Source: Gordonia amicalis NBRC 100051 = JCM 11271 (GTDB lineage Bacteria > Actinomycetota > Actinomycetes > Mycobacteriales > Mycobacteriaceae). Taken from it: a stretch of DNA of 64,000 nucleotides. The notes under the pieces are model-generated. The model ran no database searches, was not told the DNA's origin, and saw only the letters and a program-made list of their open reading frames with translations. Position numbers and translations under genes: made by a program. Numbering within the stretch: the stretch's first letter is position 1; each line of letters starts with the position of its first letter. Location of the stretch: contig NZ_BANS01000021.1 in assembly GCF_000332995.1 (NCBI RefSeq), positions 1-64,000 of the forward strand, in the 5' to 3' direction. This document shows positions 27,772-36,368 of the stretch, piece by piece.

Positions 27772-28539
27772 TCAGTGCCGGGTGGCGACCGCGAACGCGC
27801 GCCGGAACGGGAGGAGCGTGCCCCATTCGTGGCGCGGGTACGCCTCGGCGAGGCGGCGTTTGAGTTCGGTGACGAACTGTTCACGCAGGTCGGCGGGCAG
27901 GGCCTGGATGTAGGGCCGGATCCCGCCACCGGCGATCCAGTCGAAGACCGGATCGTCGCCGGCGAGGACGTGCAGGTAGGTGGTTTCCCAGGCGTTGACG
28001 CGGAAACCGTGATCGAAGAAGAACCTCAGGTAGTCCTCGGCGTCCAGGCGGGGGAAGGGGCGGACGTCGCTCAGCGACTCCGCGAACGGTTCGGTGGCGG
28101 CGAGCTCGGCCAGTACCGTGCGGAACGGGGCGTCGTGGCCGTTGGGCACCTGGATCGCGAAGGCGCCGCCGTCGGAGAGATGGCCCAGGAGGCGGTCGAT
28201 GACGCCGAACTGATCGGGCACCCACTGGAACATCGCGTTGGAGATCATCAGATCGTACGGGCGGTGCGGTGCCCACTCGACCACGTCGGCGACGTCGAAG
28301 TTCGCGCGAGGATCGAAGTTGTCAGTGATGGCGCGGTCGACCATCGCGGCGGATTCGTCGATGCCGAGGATCTCGGCGGACGGCCACTGAGCGCGCAGAT
28401 GTTTGGTCAGGTGCCCCGGACCGCAGCCCAGATCGACGATCGTCGTCGGGTTGGTGGGAATCTGCGCGATCAGGTCGAGGAAGGGCCTCGCCCGGTCGTC
28501 GGCGAATTGCAGATAGCGTGCTGGATCCCAGACAGCCAT
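27772..28539 (-). CDS. tam: trans-aconitate 2-methyltransferase-like SAM methyltransferase
   Basis: 255 residues. The N-terminus WDPARYLQFADDRARPFLDLIAQIP is diagnostic of Tam. SAM-binding motif I is IVDLGCGPGHLTKHLRAQWP, followed by GIDESAAM and VVEWAPHRPYDLMISNAMFQWVPD. Tam methylates trans-aconitate, an inhibitor of aconitase. Length fits the family. The start ATG at 28539 is 117 bp from the divergent RNase HI gene. Confidence 0.93.
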   Translation of the reverse strand: MAVWDPARYLQFADDRARPFLDLIAQIPTNPTTIVDLGCGPGHLTKHLRAQWPSAEILGIDESAAMVDRAITDNFDPRANFDVADVVEWAPHRPYDLMISNAMFQWVPDQFGVIDRLLGHLSDGGAFAIQVPNGHDAPFRTVLAELAATEPFAESLSDVRPFPRLDAEDYLRFFFDHGFRVNAWETTYLHVLAGDDPVFDWIAGGGIRPYIQALPADLREQFVTELKRRLAEAYPRHEWGTLLPFRRAFAVATRH

Positions 28540-28656
28540 GTGTCCACCCTAGGGGTCGGCGGTGGTCGTGTCAGCAAGAAGACGGCTTCGGCGCAGCATG
28601 GTTCGGGATGTGAGCGGTCTGGGGAGCCGTCACGCCGCTGACGTAGGCTTCCCTGC

Positions 28657-29145
28657 GTGACAGATCCCGTGAACCCCGCTCTCGAGAACCCGACCGGCGC
28701 CGATGGCATGGCGGTCGTGGAGATCTCCACCGACGGCGCCTGCCTCGGGAACCCGGGCCCCGGCGGATGGGGTGCGGTGCTCCGGTACAAGGGCAGCGAG
28801 AAGCGGATCTCCGGGTCGGAACCCGACACCACGAACAACAAGATGGAGCTCACCGCGGCGATCGAGGGTCTCGCAGCGCTGACCAGGCCGTCGAAGGTGA
28901 TCATCTACACCGACTCCACCTATGTGCGGAACGGCATCATGAAGTGGGTGGCCGGCTGGCAGGCCAACGGCTGGAAGACCAGGGACAAGAAGCCGGTGAA
29001 GAACGCCGACCTATGGCGCCGCCTCATCGAGGAGGAGGAGCGTCACGAGGTGGAGTGGCGCTGGGTGAAGGGCCACGCAGGGGACCACTTCAACGAGATC
29101 GCCGACGAACTCGCCACCACCGCGGCGCGGGCGGTCTCCCGATGA
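28657..29145 (+). CDS. rnhA: ribonuclease HI
   Basis: 162 residues. Cleaves RNA in RNA-DNA hybrids during replication and R-loop repair. All four metal-binding acids are visible: Asp26 ([14 protein letters not shown]), Glu64 ([10 protein letters not shown]), Asp86 (IYTDSTYV) and Asp150 (NEIADELA), plus His140 in [12 protein letters not shown]. The basic handle is [18 protein letters not shown] start at 28657 with an N-terminal extension of ~18 residues. The final codons overlap a short ATGA at 29142 that leads nowhere in the next gene's frame. Confidence 0.96.
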   Translation: MTDPVNPALENPTGADGMAVVEISTDGACLGNPGPGGWGAVLRYKGSEKRISGSEPDTTNNKMELTAAIEGLAALTRPSKVIIYTDSTYVRNGIMKWVAGWQANGWKTRDKKPVKNADLWRRLIEEEERHEVEWRWVKGHAGDHFNEIADELATTAARAVSR

Positions 29146-29172
29146 CCGCGGGGGCAGGGCGCCTCCATTCCG

Positions 29173-30069
29173 GTGGCGATCGAACCGAACCACGACGAGC
29201 ACCTCGTCGCCGCCGTCGAGCGCGGCGGCGGCAAGATCGTCGGTCTGGACGAGGCGCGGGTGCTGGTCTGGATCGGACTGCCCGACAACTTCCCCGAGCT
29301 GCCGGATGCCGTCGAATGGGTGGCGCTGGAGTCGGCGGGCATCGAGGACTTCTTCGACGCCGGGATCGTCGACGACCGTCGGGTCTGGACCAACGCCTCC
29401 GGCTTCTACGCCGAGAACGTCGCCGAGCATGCGCTGGCACTGCTCCTCGCCGGGCTGCGCCAGATCAACACCGCCGTCACCCGGCACTGGGACAAGGAAC
29501 GGATCGACACATCGGTGCGGTCGCTGCGCGGCTCGACGGTTGCCATCGTCGGAGCGGGCGGCATCGGTGCATCCCTGGGGCCGCGGCTGAAGGCGTGCGG
29601 TGCGCGTGTGATCGCGGTGAACCGGTCGGGCCGCGACGTGCCGGGGGCCGATGAGGTACGACGCTCCACCGAACTCGACGCGGTGTGGGCCTCGACCGAC
29701 CACGTGGTGCTGGCCGCACCGGCAACCGCGGAGACGCGGCACATGATCGACGCCGAAAGCCTTGCGGCACTTCCGAATCACGCATGGATCGTAAACATCG
29801 CACGGGGTCCGCTGGTCGACGAGGAGGCGTTGTACGACGCACTCGTCGCCGGCGAGATCGCCGGGGCGGCGCTCGACGTGACCGACCCGGAGCCGCCGGC
29901 GGCGGACCATCCGCTGTGGTCGTTGCCGAACGTCATCATCACGCCGCATGTCGCGAATCCCGCGTCGGGTCTGACGCGCGAATTCGCGCCGTGGCTGGCG
30001 AAGAATCTCCGCCGGTTCGCGGCGGGCGACGAGCTGATCTCCGTGGTCACCCCCGGCCGGGAGTACTGA
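29173..30069 (+). CDS. D-isomer specific 2-hydroxyacid dehydrogenase
   Basis: 298 residues. NAD-binding motif STVAIVGAGGIGASLGPRLKACGARVIAVNRSG at ~120-150, then IVNIARGPLVDEEALYDAL (the R-G-P block with catalytic Arg), and the catalytic Glu/His region in LDVTDPEPPAADHPLWSLPNVIITPHVA. Length is slightly short for the family because the N-terminal strand begins almost at once. The start is uncertain: GTG at 29173 has AGGG 13 bases away, while an ATT at 29167 has it at 7 bases; no ATG is available in frame after the stop at 29143. Substrate unknown. Close to rnhA, likely co-transcribed. Confidence 0.9.
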   Translation: MAIEPNHDEHLVAAVERGGGKIVGLDEARVLVWIGLPDNFPELPDAVEWVALESAGIEDFFDAGIVDDRRVWTNASGFYAENVAEHALALLLAGLRQINTAVTRHWDKERIDTSVRSLRGSTVAIVGAGGIGASLGPRLKACGARVIAVNRSGRDVPGADEVRRSTELDAVWASTDHVVLAAPATAETRHMIDAESLAALPNHAWIVNIARGPLVDEEALYDALVAGEIAGAALDVTDPEPPAADHPLWSLPNVIITPHVANPASGLTREFAPWLAKNLRRFAAGDELISVVTPGREY

Positions 30070-30128
30070 TCCGGGCGACTTTCTAGAACACGTTCTCGTT
30101 TTCTGGCGGTTCGTGGCAAGGTCGGGGA

Positions 30129-30920
30129 GTGATTCTCGACAGATTCCGAATCGATGACCACGTCGCCGTCGTCACCGGTGCCGGTCGCGGGCTGGGCGCG
30201 GCGATCGCCGTGGCCTTCGCGCAGGCGGGCGCTGACGTGGTGATCGCGGCACGTAGCGAATTCGACCTCGACCAGGTGGCGGGACAGATCGCCGACGCCG
30301 GGCGCCGGGCGCACGTCGTCCCGGTGGACCTCAGCAACGCCGACGCCACGGCCGCCCTCGCGCAGACCGCGGTCGACGAGTTCGGGCGCCTCGACACGGT
30401 CGTCAACAACGTGGGCGGTGCGATGCCGCGCCCGCTGCTCGACACGACTCCCAAACACCTGGTCGACGCCTTCGACTTCAATGTGGCCAATGCTCACGCT
30501 CTCGTCGTGGCCGGGGCGAAGCAGATGCTCGCGACGACGGGTCACGGCTCGATCATCAACATCACCTCGGCCGTCGGCCGGGTGCCGGGCCGTGCGTACG
30601 CGGCCTACGGCACCGCGAAAGCTGCTCTCGCGCATTACACGAGGATCGCCGCGATGGACCTCAACCCGAAGATCCGGGTGAACGGTATCGCGCCCGGCGC
30701 GATCCTCACGTCGTCCCTGGAGATCGTCGCCGGCAACGACGAGATGCGTACCGCCGTCGAGAACGCCACCCCGATGCACCGGCTCGGCGAACCCGAGGAC
30801 ATCGCCGCCGCCGCGCTCTACCTCGCCTCACCGGCGGGTGCCTACGTGACCGGCAAGATCCTCGAGGTCGACGGCGGGATCATCGCACCCAACCTGGACC
30901 TGCCGATCCCGGATCTGTAG
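30129..30920 (+). CDS. short-chain dehydrogenase/reductase (SDR)
   Basis: 263 residues, GTG start. TGAGRGLG near residue 18, NNVGG (variant of NNAG), active-site YGTAKAAL (Tyr-x3-Lys) and C-terminal [13 protein letters not shown], a classic SDR end that often marks 3-oxoacyl-ACP reductase or 7-alpha-hydroxysteroid dehydrogenase types. AAF-like substrate loop not informative. It is 59 bp after the hydroxyacid dehydrogenase; the gap contains TAGAACACGTTCTCG, a partial dyad (GAACACGTTC) that may be an operator. Confidence 0.93.
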   Translation: MILDRFRIDDHVAVVTGAGRGLGAAIAVAFAQAGADVVIAARSEFDLDQVAGQIADAGRRAHVVPVDLSNADATAALAQTAVDEFGRLDTVVNNVGGAMPRPLLDTTPKHLVDAFDFNVANAHALVVAGAKQMLATTGHGSIINITSAVGRVPGRAYAAYGTAKAALAHYTRIAAMDLNPKIRVNGIAPGAILTSSLEIVAGNDEMRTAVENATPMHRLGEPEDIAAAALYLASPAGAYVTGKILEVDGGIIAPNLDLPIPDL

Positions 30921-30934
30921 TCGAGGTTTCGACG

Positions 30935-31048
30935 GGGCTCAACCAGCAGTGGTAGGGGCTCAACCAGCAGTGGTAGGGGCTCAACCGGCAGTGGTAGGGG
31001 CTCAACCGGCAGTGGTAGGGGCTCAACCGGCAGTGGTACGGGCTCAAC
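30935..31048. repeat. 21-bp tandem repeat array (5 copies plus a partial)
   Basis: Five head-to-tail 21-bp units at 30935-30955, 30956-30976, 30977-30997, 30998-31018 and 31019-31039, then a 9-bp partial copy. Each unit begins GGGCTCAACC and ends GCAGTGGTAG; the only internal variation is A to G at one site (first two copies versus last three) and G to C at the last base of copy five. It fills the gap between two convergent genes. Confidence 0.95.
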
Positions 31049-31053
31049 AGCCG

Positions 31054-31623
31054 TCAGGGGCGGATGTTCCGGGCGGCCTGCTCGACGATGGTCGCGATCC
31101 GTCTGGACTTGGTCTCCGGCCTCTTCGCCAGTGCGATCTGGCCGAGACCCTGCTTGCGGGCGCTGAGCGGGAAGGCATTCCAGTTGGCGCGCGCCACCGG
31201 GTCGGCGTCGAGGGCGGCGGCGAGTTCAGGGGACTCGATCCCGGCCTCGGCGTCGTCGAAGATGGACCACAGGCCACGTGCCTTCGCGTCGTCGACGACC
31301 GCCTGGCCGGCCGGTTGCATGCGTCCGGACTCGACGAGGTCGGCGATCCGCGCCTTGTTCGACGCCGCCCACGGGCTGTTGCGGCCGCGCCGGGTGAACC
31401 ACAAGCCGCGCCGGGCCTCGTCGAAGACGCGGCTGTGGCCGTCGATCCAGCCCCAGCAGAGCGCTTCCCGGACCGTCTCGTCGTAGTCGAGCGGCTCGCG
31501 TCCGGAACCCTTGCGCCAAAACACCAGCCATACACCTGACGAGGTCCGATGGTTGTCGCGCAACCACTCTCGCCAGTCATCGACGGTGTCGAGAACGAGC
31601 TGAGGCGCGCCCGGATCGGCCAT
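31054..31623 (-). CDS. YdeI/OmpD-associated family protein
   Basis: 189 residues. Family pattern: DDWREWLRDNHRTSSGVWLVFWRKGSGREPLDYDETVREALCWGWIDGHSR, then FTRRGRNSPWAASNKARIADLVESGRMQPAGQAVV and a C-terminal SARKQGLGQIALAKRPETKSRRIATIVE. Some relatives are called bacteriocin-protection proteins, but the biochemical role is not known. The C-terminus lies just past the 21-bp repeat array. The start ATG at 31623 is 45 bp from the divergent membrane-anchored protein gene. Confidence 0.92.
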   Translation of the reverse strand: MADPGAPQLVLDTVDDWREWLRDNHRTSSGVWLVFWRKGSGREPLDYDETVREALCWGWIDGHSRVFDEARRGLWFTRRGRNSPWAASNKARIADLVESGRMQPAGQAVVDDAKARGLWSIFDDAEAGIESPELAAALDADPVARANWNAFPLSARKQGLGQIALAKRPETKSRRIATIVEQAARNIRP

Positions 31624-31668
31624 GCGTTCACCCTAATCGCGGACGGTCGGTCTCGGTACAGTTGGGCT

Positions 31669-32364
31669 GTGACCGGCATTCTCGAGTTCGCGAGCAACAA
31701 CTGGTGGCTGATCTTTCCCATCGGTGGAGTCGTCGGTGGCTGGGCCGGGTCGATCGCCAAGTACAACGAGAAGCGGCGCAAGGACAAGATCGAGCTCGCC
31801 CGGATCAAAGCGGCCGCACAGACCGAGCAGCTGAAGCTGACCACGACGTCCGCCGAGCAGCTGCGCAAGACGCTGAAACAGCACGATGCGCTCAACGAGA
31901 AGTGGTTCGCCTACGAAGTCGACCTGGCCACGCTGATCGAGTACCCCCTGATGACCGACATGCGGGAACCGCTCACCCTCGCCTTTCATCGTGCGCGAGT
32001 CCACGCGGACGACCTGCGTCCGGACGCTCCACGTCCCGGTGACACCGAGTCGACGATCGCACCGGCCGACTTCGCCGACTACCGGGAGGCGGTCGGCGAC
32101 TACGCCGCGGCCTTCGACGCCGCCGAACGCGAGGCACGCCGCCGCAAGCAGGCCGGTTTCTCGCCGATCGAACGGGAAGCCCTCGACCGCGCCCGCAAGC
32201 TCATCAGCGTCGCCTCCGACTCGGGTGCCACCGCTGCGGAACGCCAGGCCGCCTACAAGAAGGCGCGCGCCGAGCTCGACGGACTCATCGACGTCCCGCC
32301 GCCGGCGGCCGAACGGCTCGAGCGCCAGATCGCCGGTGCGCTCGAGCGGGGTCGTGGGGACTGA
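31669..32364 (+). CDS. membrane-anchored coiled-coil protein, unknown function
   Basis: 231 residues from a GTG at 31669. One TM near the N-terminus (WWLIFPIGGVVGGWAGSIA, residues ~10-28), then a strongly charged Lys/Glu/Arg helix (YNEKRRKDKIELARIKAAAQTEQLKLTTTSAEQLRKTLKQHDALNEKWFAYEVDLATLIEYPLMTDMREPLT) and an acidic helical domain with repeated Ala/Glu/Arg. Looks like a cytoplasmic coiled coil tethered to the membrane, a layout common in mycolata. No domain recognised. Confidence 0.85.
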   Translation: MTGILEFASNNWWLIFPIGGVVGGWAGSIAKYNEKRRKDKIELARIKAAAQTEQLKLTTTSAEQLRKTLKQHDALNEKWFAYEVDLATLIEYPLMTDMREPLTLAFHRARVHADDLRPDAPRPGDTESTIAPADFADYREAVGDYAAAFDAAEREARRRKQAGFSPIEREALDRARKLISVASDSGATAAERQAAYKKARAELDGLIDVPPPAAERLERQIAGALERGRGD

Positions 32365-32467
32365 GGTTCCCGTTCTGTGTGCATGAAAGCGGGAAGTCGC
32401 GGGACATCGTGGCGGACATTCGGTCCGGGACGGTTCAGTTCCTGAGCAATCGCGAATGTCGTCGGGC

Positions 32468-34096
32468 TCAAGGCTTTCGGGTCTTGGTGAGTCCGATGAG
32501 TGCGGCGCATTGCAGTTCAATGGGTGACAGGTCGGCGAGTGACATACCCCGGTCGTCGGGCGATTCGGGTCGGTGGTCGATGACTTCGCGCATGTGTAGG
32601 CGTGGGTGATCGCCGGACGCCTCGTCGGGTCCGTAGATCTCGGTACGCACGTGTTGTAGGTGTTCGGCGAATCGTCCGGGTATATCAGGTGCCCGGTTGA
32701 TGCGTTCGGGGTTGGGTGGAGCACCGGGTTCGGCATTCAGCTGCCAGGTGCAGCGGCCTTCGTCGGGTCCTTCGCGGACCATGCGGGTGGTGTAGTCACC
32801 GGGCTTGTCGCTGACCATTCGGTTGTGTTTCGGGCACGCCGGGGCGAGGTCGACGATGTCGGTCAGCCCGCCCAGGCCCCAGTCGAGTTGGGCGTGATGC
32901 ATTTCCACATACGCCGCGGACAGGTCGCAGCCGGGTGTGGAGCAGACGTGACCGTCGGGGCGGGCGAAGGAGACCAGGCGTTGTTCGCGGGTGGCTAGAC
33001 GTTTCCCGCGCCCGAAGTACAACGGGATCGCGGTGGCGTCTTTGAACACCGTCAGCCAGGGTTGGGCGTCGGCGGCCATCGTGATCAGGTCGGGGATGGG
33101 GATGAGGGTGCCGGTGGCGGTGGTGGCGAACCCGGCTTCACGTATCAGATCGGTCAGATCGGCCTTGACGATCATCTGCACAGGCAGCCCACGGTGACTC
33201 TTGCCGAGCATGCCGTCCTCGAACACCGCTGTCAGCAGCGCGTTGAACGCATCGTGGTTCAACTGCGCGGGGCTGCGGTCATCGCGCTCGGCCGCGGCGG
33301 CCACCTGGTCGGGGTCGGCGTTCTCGATCGAGCCGTGGGGTGAATCGGGATCGGTGGGGTTGTTCATGCCGGGTTTGGCCCACACCGCGAGGAACATGCT
33401 GATGCGCGCGAGGAGTTCGGGGGTGAGGGTGGCGGTGAGTTGGGCGGTGCCGTCGGCGCGTTGGCGGTTGACCCACAGTTGGCGGCGTCGCTGGCGATCC
33501 GAATCGTCGGTCAGGATGCCGTCGGGATCGAGTTGCGCCAGAAGCCGTGCGCCGAGCGCGGTGATGTCGGCGGGGGTGTGGTCGACAGCGATCTCGGCCA
33601 TCTGGCGTTCGGCGGCGACCTGCATATCGTGTGGGGTGGCGTGGGGGATCTGGTCGAGGACCTCCATCACCGCGTGCACGTGCGCGGACCCGACGCGGCC
33701 GTCGGCGAAGGCCTTGGCCAGGGTGGGGTGGGCGGGTTCGAGGGGTTCGCCGGTGGTGAGGTCGGGAAAGGTTGCAGTGGCCCGAGTTTGTTTGAGTCGT
33801 TTGCCCGGGTAGGCGATGCGCAAGCGGTGGGTCATGAACTGGATGACACTGCGATGACCGGTCTTACGTGGCAGATCACGTTCGGTGGCTTCGACGACCT
33901 GACGGTCACCGGCGAAACTCAGTCGCGCGATCGCGCGTTCGGTCTCGGCGGCGACATCGACCAGCTCGGCATCCGGACACTGTGCCAGGCTCGCCGTCTG
34001 CAGTTGATCGATGAGGGTGTGGATCTGACCGATCAACGCGGCGGGGTTGGACGGTGGCGGTGTGGTGGTGCCATCGTGCAGTGCGTGATCGGCCAT
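32468..34096 (-). CDS. DUF222 / HNH endonuclease-like protein (13E12 repeat family)
   Basis: 542 residues. The N-terminal two-thirds is DUF222 (LARLS/ATA helices: AAETERAIARLSFAGDRQVVEATERDLPRKTGHRSVIQFMTHRLRIAYPGKRLKQTRA). The C-terminal HNH is near residues 395-440: CSTPGCDLSAAYVEMHHAQLDWGLGGLTDIVDLAPACPKHNRMVSD, with both HH and the Cys-x3-Cys/Cys-x2-H pairs present. This family multiplies in Mycobacterium and Gordonia genomes and is linked with an inactive mobile repeat; its biological job is unsettled. The ATG at 34096 has GGGGGG five bases upstream; GTG at 34102 is an alternative. Confidence 0.93.
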   Translation of the reverse strand: MADHALHDGTTTPPPSNPAALIGQIHTLIDQLQTASLAQCPDAELVDVAAETERAIARLSFAGDRQVVEATERDLPRKTGHRSVIQFMTHRLRIAYPGKRLKQTRATATFPDLTTGEPLEPAHPTLAKAFADGRVGSAHVHAVMEVLDQIPHATPHDMQVAAERQMAEIAVDHTPADITALGARLLAQLDPDGILTDDSDRQRRRQLWVNRQRADGTAQLTATLTPELLARISMFLAVWAKPGMNNPTDPDSPHGSIENADPDQVAAAAERDDRSPAQLNHDAFNALLTAVFEDGMLGKSHRGLPVQMIVKADLTDLIREAGFATTATGTLIPIPDLITMAADAQPWLTVFKDATAIPLYFGRGKRLATREQRLVSFARPDGHVCSTPGCDLSAAYVEMHHAQLDWGLGGLTDIVDLAPACPKHNRMVSDKPGDYTTRMVREGPDEGRCTWQLNAEPGAPPNPERINRAPDIPGRFAEHLQHVRTEIYGPDEASGDHPRLHMREVIDHRPESPDDRGMSLADLSPIELQCAALIGLTKTRKP

Positions 34097-34238
34097 GGTC
34101 ACCCCCCCGGAGACATTGACTCGAATGTGTGTTCGATAACTCGACAGTACCCGCAGTTCGACTACCTCGCAACGACTTTCGGTACTTGGCTTCGTCGCGT
34201 GACTTGTCGGTGGGGTCTGGTAGAGGGCGGTGGGCGGG

Positions 34239-34434
34239 GGCTTCGACGCGGTGCCTCGCTGCGCTCGGTACCGGCTCAGCCGGCGGGGTGGATGCCGGGG
34301 GCTTCGCTCGGTACCGGCTCAGCCGGCGGGGTGGATGCCGGGGGCTTCGCTCGGTACCGGCTCAGCCGGCGGGGCGGGGTGGATGCCGGGGCTTCGACGC
34401 GGTGCCTCGCTGCGCTCGGTACCGGCTCAGCCGG
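34239..34434. repeat. direct-repeat cluster between HNH and ABC exporter genes
   Basis: Four copies of the 20-bp core CTCGGTACCGGCTCAGCCGG start at 34264, 34307, 34350 and 34415; the first three are spaced exactly 43 bp. A 24-bp flanking block that begins GCTTCGACGCGGTGCC lies at 34239-34262 and again at 34391-34414. The core contains the palindrome CGGTACCG and a second, imperfect dyad. It is followed by 14 bp to the stop of the exporter gene. No coding evidence. Confidence 0.9.
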
Positions 34435-34448
34435 CGGGGGCTGTCGAC

Positions 34449-36368
34449 TCAGCCCGCCTCGAGCGCACCGGTGAACTGGCTCTCGTAGAGACGGCAGTAC
34501 GCACCGCGGGCGGCGAGGAGTTCCTCGTGGTTGCCCTGCTCGACGATGTGGCCGTTCTCCATCACCACGATCACGTCGGCGTCGCGCACCGTCGAGAGTC
34601 GGTGTGCGATCACGAAACTCGTGCGATCGGTACGCAGGTTGGCCATCGCCTTCTGGATGAGCAGCTCGGTGCGGGTGTCGACGGAACTGGTCGCCTCGTC
34701 GAGGATGAGGATCGTGGGCTTGGCGAGGAACGCCCGGGCGATCGTGATGAGCTGCCGCTCACCGGCGCTCACGCCGCCCCCCTCGTCGTCGAGGACGGTC
34801 TCGTAACCGTCGGGAAGGGTGCGGACGAAGTGGTCGACGTGGCTCATCCGCGCGGCCTCGAGCACCTCCTCGCGGGACGCAGCCGGGTCGCCGTAGGCGA
34901 TGTTGTCGTAGATGGTCCCGCCGAACAGCCAGGAGTCCTGCAAGACCATCCCGGTCCGCTCACGCAGGTCGTCGCGGGTCATCTCGGCCGAGTCCCCGCC
35001 GTCGACGCGGATGGTTCCGGAGTCGACGTCGTAGAACCGCATGATCAGGTTGACCAGCGTGGTCTTGCCCGCGCCGGTCGGCCCGACGATGGCCACCATG
35101 TGCCCGGGCCGGGCCGTCAGGGTGAGGTTCTCGATGAGCGGCTTGTCCTCGACATAGCGGAACGAGACGTCGTCGAACTCGATGAGACCGTTGTCGACCT
35201 CGGGGGACTTCGGGTTCGCCGCGTCCGGGGTCTGCTCCTCGGCGTCGAGGATGTCGAAGATCCGTTCGGCCGAGGCCACGCCGCTCTGCATCAGGTTGAT
35301 CATCGACCCGATCTGGGTCAGCGGCTGCGTGAACTGACGCGAGTACTGGATGAATGCCTGCACCTCGCCGAGGCTCAGGGAACCCGACGCCACCCGCAGA
35401 CCACCGACGACGGCGACAGCCACGTAGTTGAGGTTCCCGAGGAACATGATGGTCGGCATGATGACGCCGGAGATGAACTGCGCGCGCCAACTCGACTCGT
35501 ACAGCTTCTCGTTGCGCTCGTCGAAGGTCGCCTCGATCTCGCGCTGACGCCCGAATGCAGTCACCAGCTCGTGACCGGTGAAGGCCTCCTCGACCTGGGC
35601 GTTCAGTGCCCCGGTCGATGCCCACTGCGCGGAGAAGTGCGGCTTGGAACGCTTCGCGATGACGGCGGTGGCGAGGACCGCCAGCGGGACCGTCGCCACC
35701 GCGATCAGCGCGAGCAACGGCGAGATCCAGATCATCATCACCAGCAGTGCGATCACCGTCAGCGCCGAGTTCACGAACTGGGCGATGGTCTGCTGCAGGC
35801 TCTGCGAGAGGTTGTCGAGGTCGTTGGTGACCCGGCTGAGCAGCTCACCCCGCGGCATCGTGTCGTAATAGCGCAGGGGCAGACGGTGGACCTTCTCCTC
35901 GACCTGGGCACGGAGCTCCCGGATGGTCTCCACGACGACGATGTTCAGCAGATAGGCGGCCAGCCAGCCCAGTCCCGACGCCACGACGTACATCACGAAC
36001 GTGATGAAGAGGACTCGGCCGACGTCGCCGAAATCGACTCCGACGCCGGGTGTCACGTCCATCGACGACACCATGTCGGCGAACGTGTCGTCACCGCTTG
36101 CACGCAGGCCCGCGACCGCCTGGTCCTTCGTCTGGCCCGCGGGCAGCATCCGGCCGATGACCCCGTTGAAGACGAGGTCGGTGGCGTGCCCGAGAACGCG
36201 CGGGGCGATGGCCAGCAGGACGACCGAACCCACGATCGAGGAGAGCGTGACCGTCATCAGGCCCCGGTACGAACCGAGTTGGGCGACAACTCGTCTGATC
36301 GACGGCCAGAACGAGCGCGGCTTGGACTCGGGGCTGCCGGCCGCCGGTGGCCCACCTGGGCGGGTCAT
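34449..36368 (-). CDS. ABC exporter half-transporter, catalytic-Glu subunit (Rv1272c-like)
   Basis: 639 residues. N-terminal six-TM domain (~1-330) then an NBD: Walker A GPTGAGKTTLVNL, signature VSAGERQL in place of LSGGQ, Walker B ILILDEATSSVD with the catalytic Glu, and H-loop AHRLSTV. It is the second gene of a pair whose stop/start overlap is ATGA (36365-36368), so the two are made in equal amounts and form a heterodimer. In this subunit the signature is degenerate and Walker B is normal. The family includes mycobacterial Rv1272c/Rv1273c; suggested substrates are lipids or drugs, unproven. Confidence 0.94.
   Translation of the reverse strand: MTRPGGPPAAGSPESKPRSFWPSIRRVVAQLGSYRGLMTVTLSSIVGSVVLLAIAPRVLGHATDLVFNGVIGRMLPAGQTKDQAVAGLRASGDDTFADMVSSMDVTPGVGVDFGDVGRVLFITFVMYVVASGLGWLAAYLLNIVVVETIRELRAQVEEKVHRLPLRYYDTMPRGELLSRVTNDLDNLSQSLQQTIAQFVNSALTVIALLVMMIWISPLLALIAVATVPLAVLATAVIAKRSKPHFSAQWASTGALNAQVEEAFTGHELVTAFGRQREIEATFDERNEKLYESSWRAQFISGVIMPTIMFLGNLNYVAVAVVGGLRVASGSLSLGEVQAFIQYSRQFTQPLTQIGSMINLMQSGVASAERIFDILDAEEQTPDAANPKSPEVDNGLIEFDDVSFRYVEDKPLIENLTLTARPGHMVAIVGPTGAGKTTLVNLIMRFYDVDSGTIRVDGGDSAEMTRDDLRERTGMVLQDSWLFGGTIYDNIAYGDPAASREEVLEAARMSHVDHFVRTLPDGYETVLDDEGGGVSAGERQLITIARAFLAKPTILILDEATSSVDTRTELLIQKAMANLRTDRTSFVIAHRLSTVRDADVIVVMENGHIVEQGNHEELLAARGAYCRLYESQFTGALEAG

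Noticed and set aside
30935-31048. CRISPR-like array
   Set aside because: Units are head-to-tail with no spacers and no cas genes.
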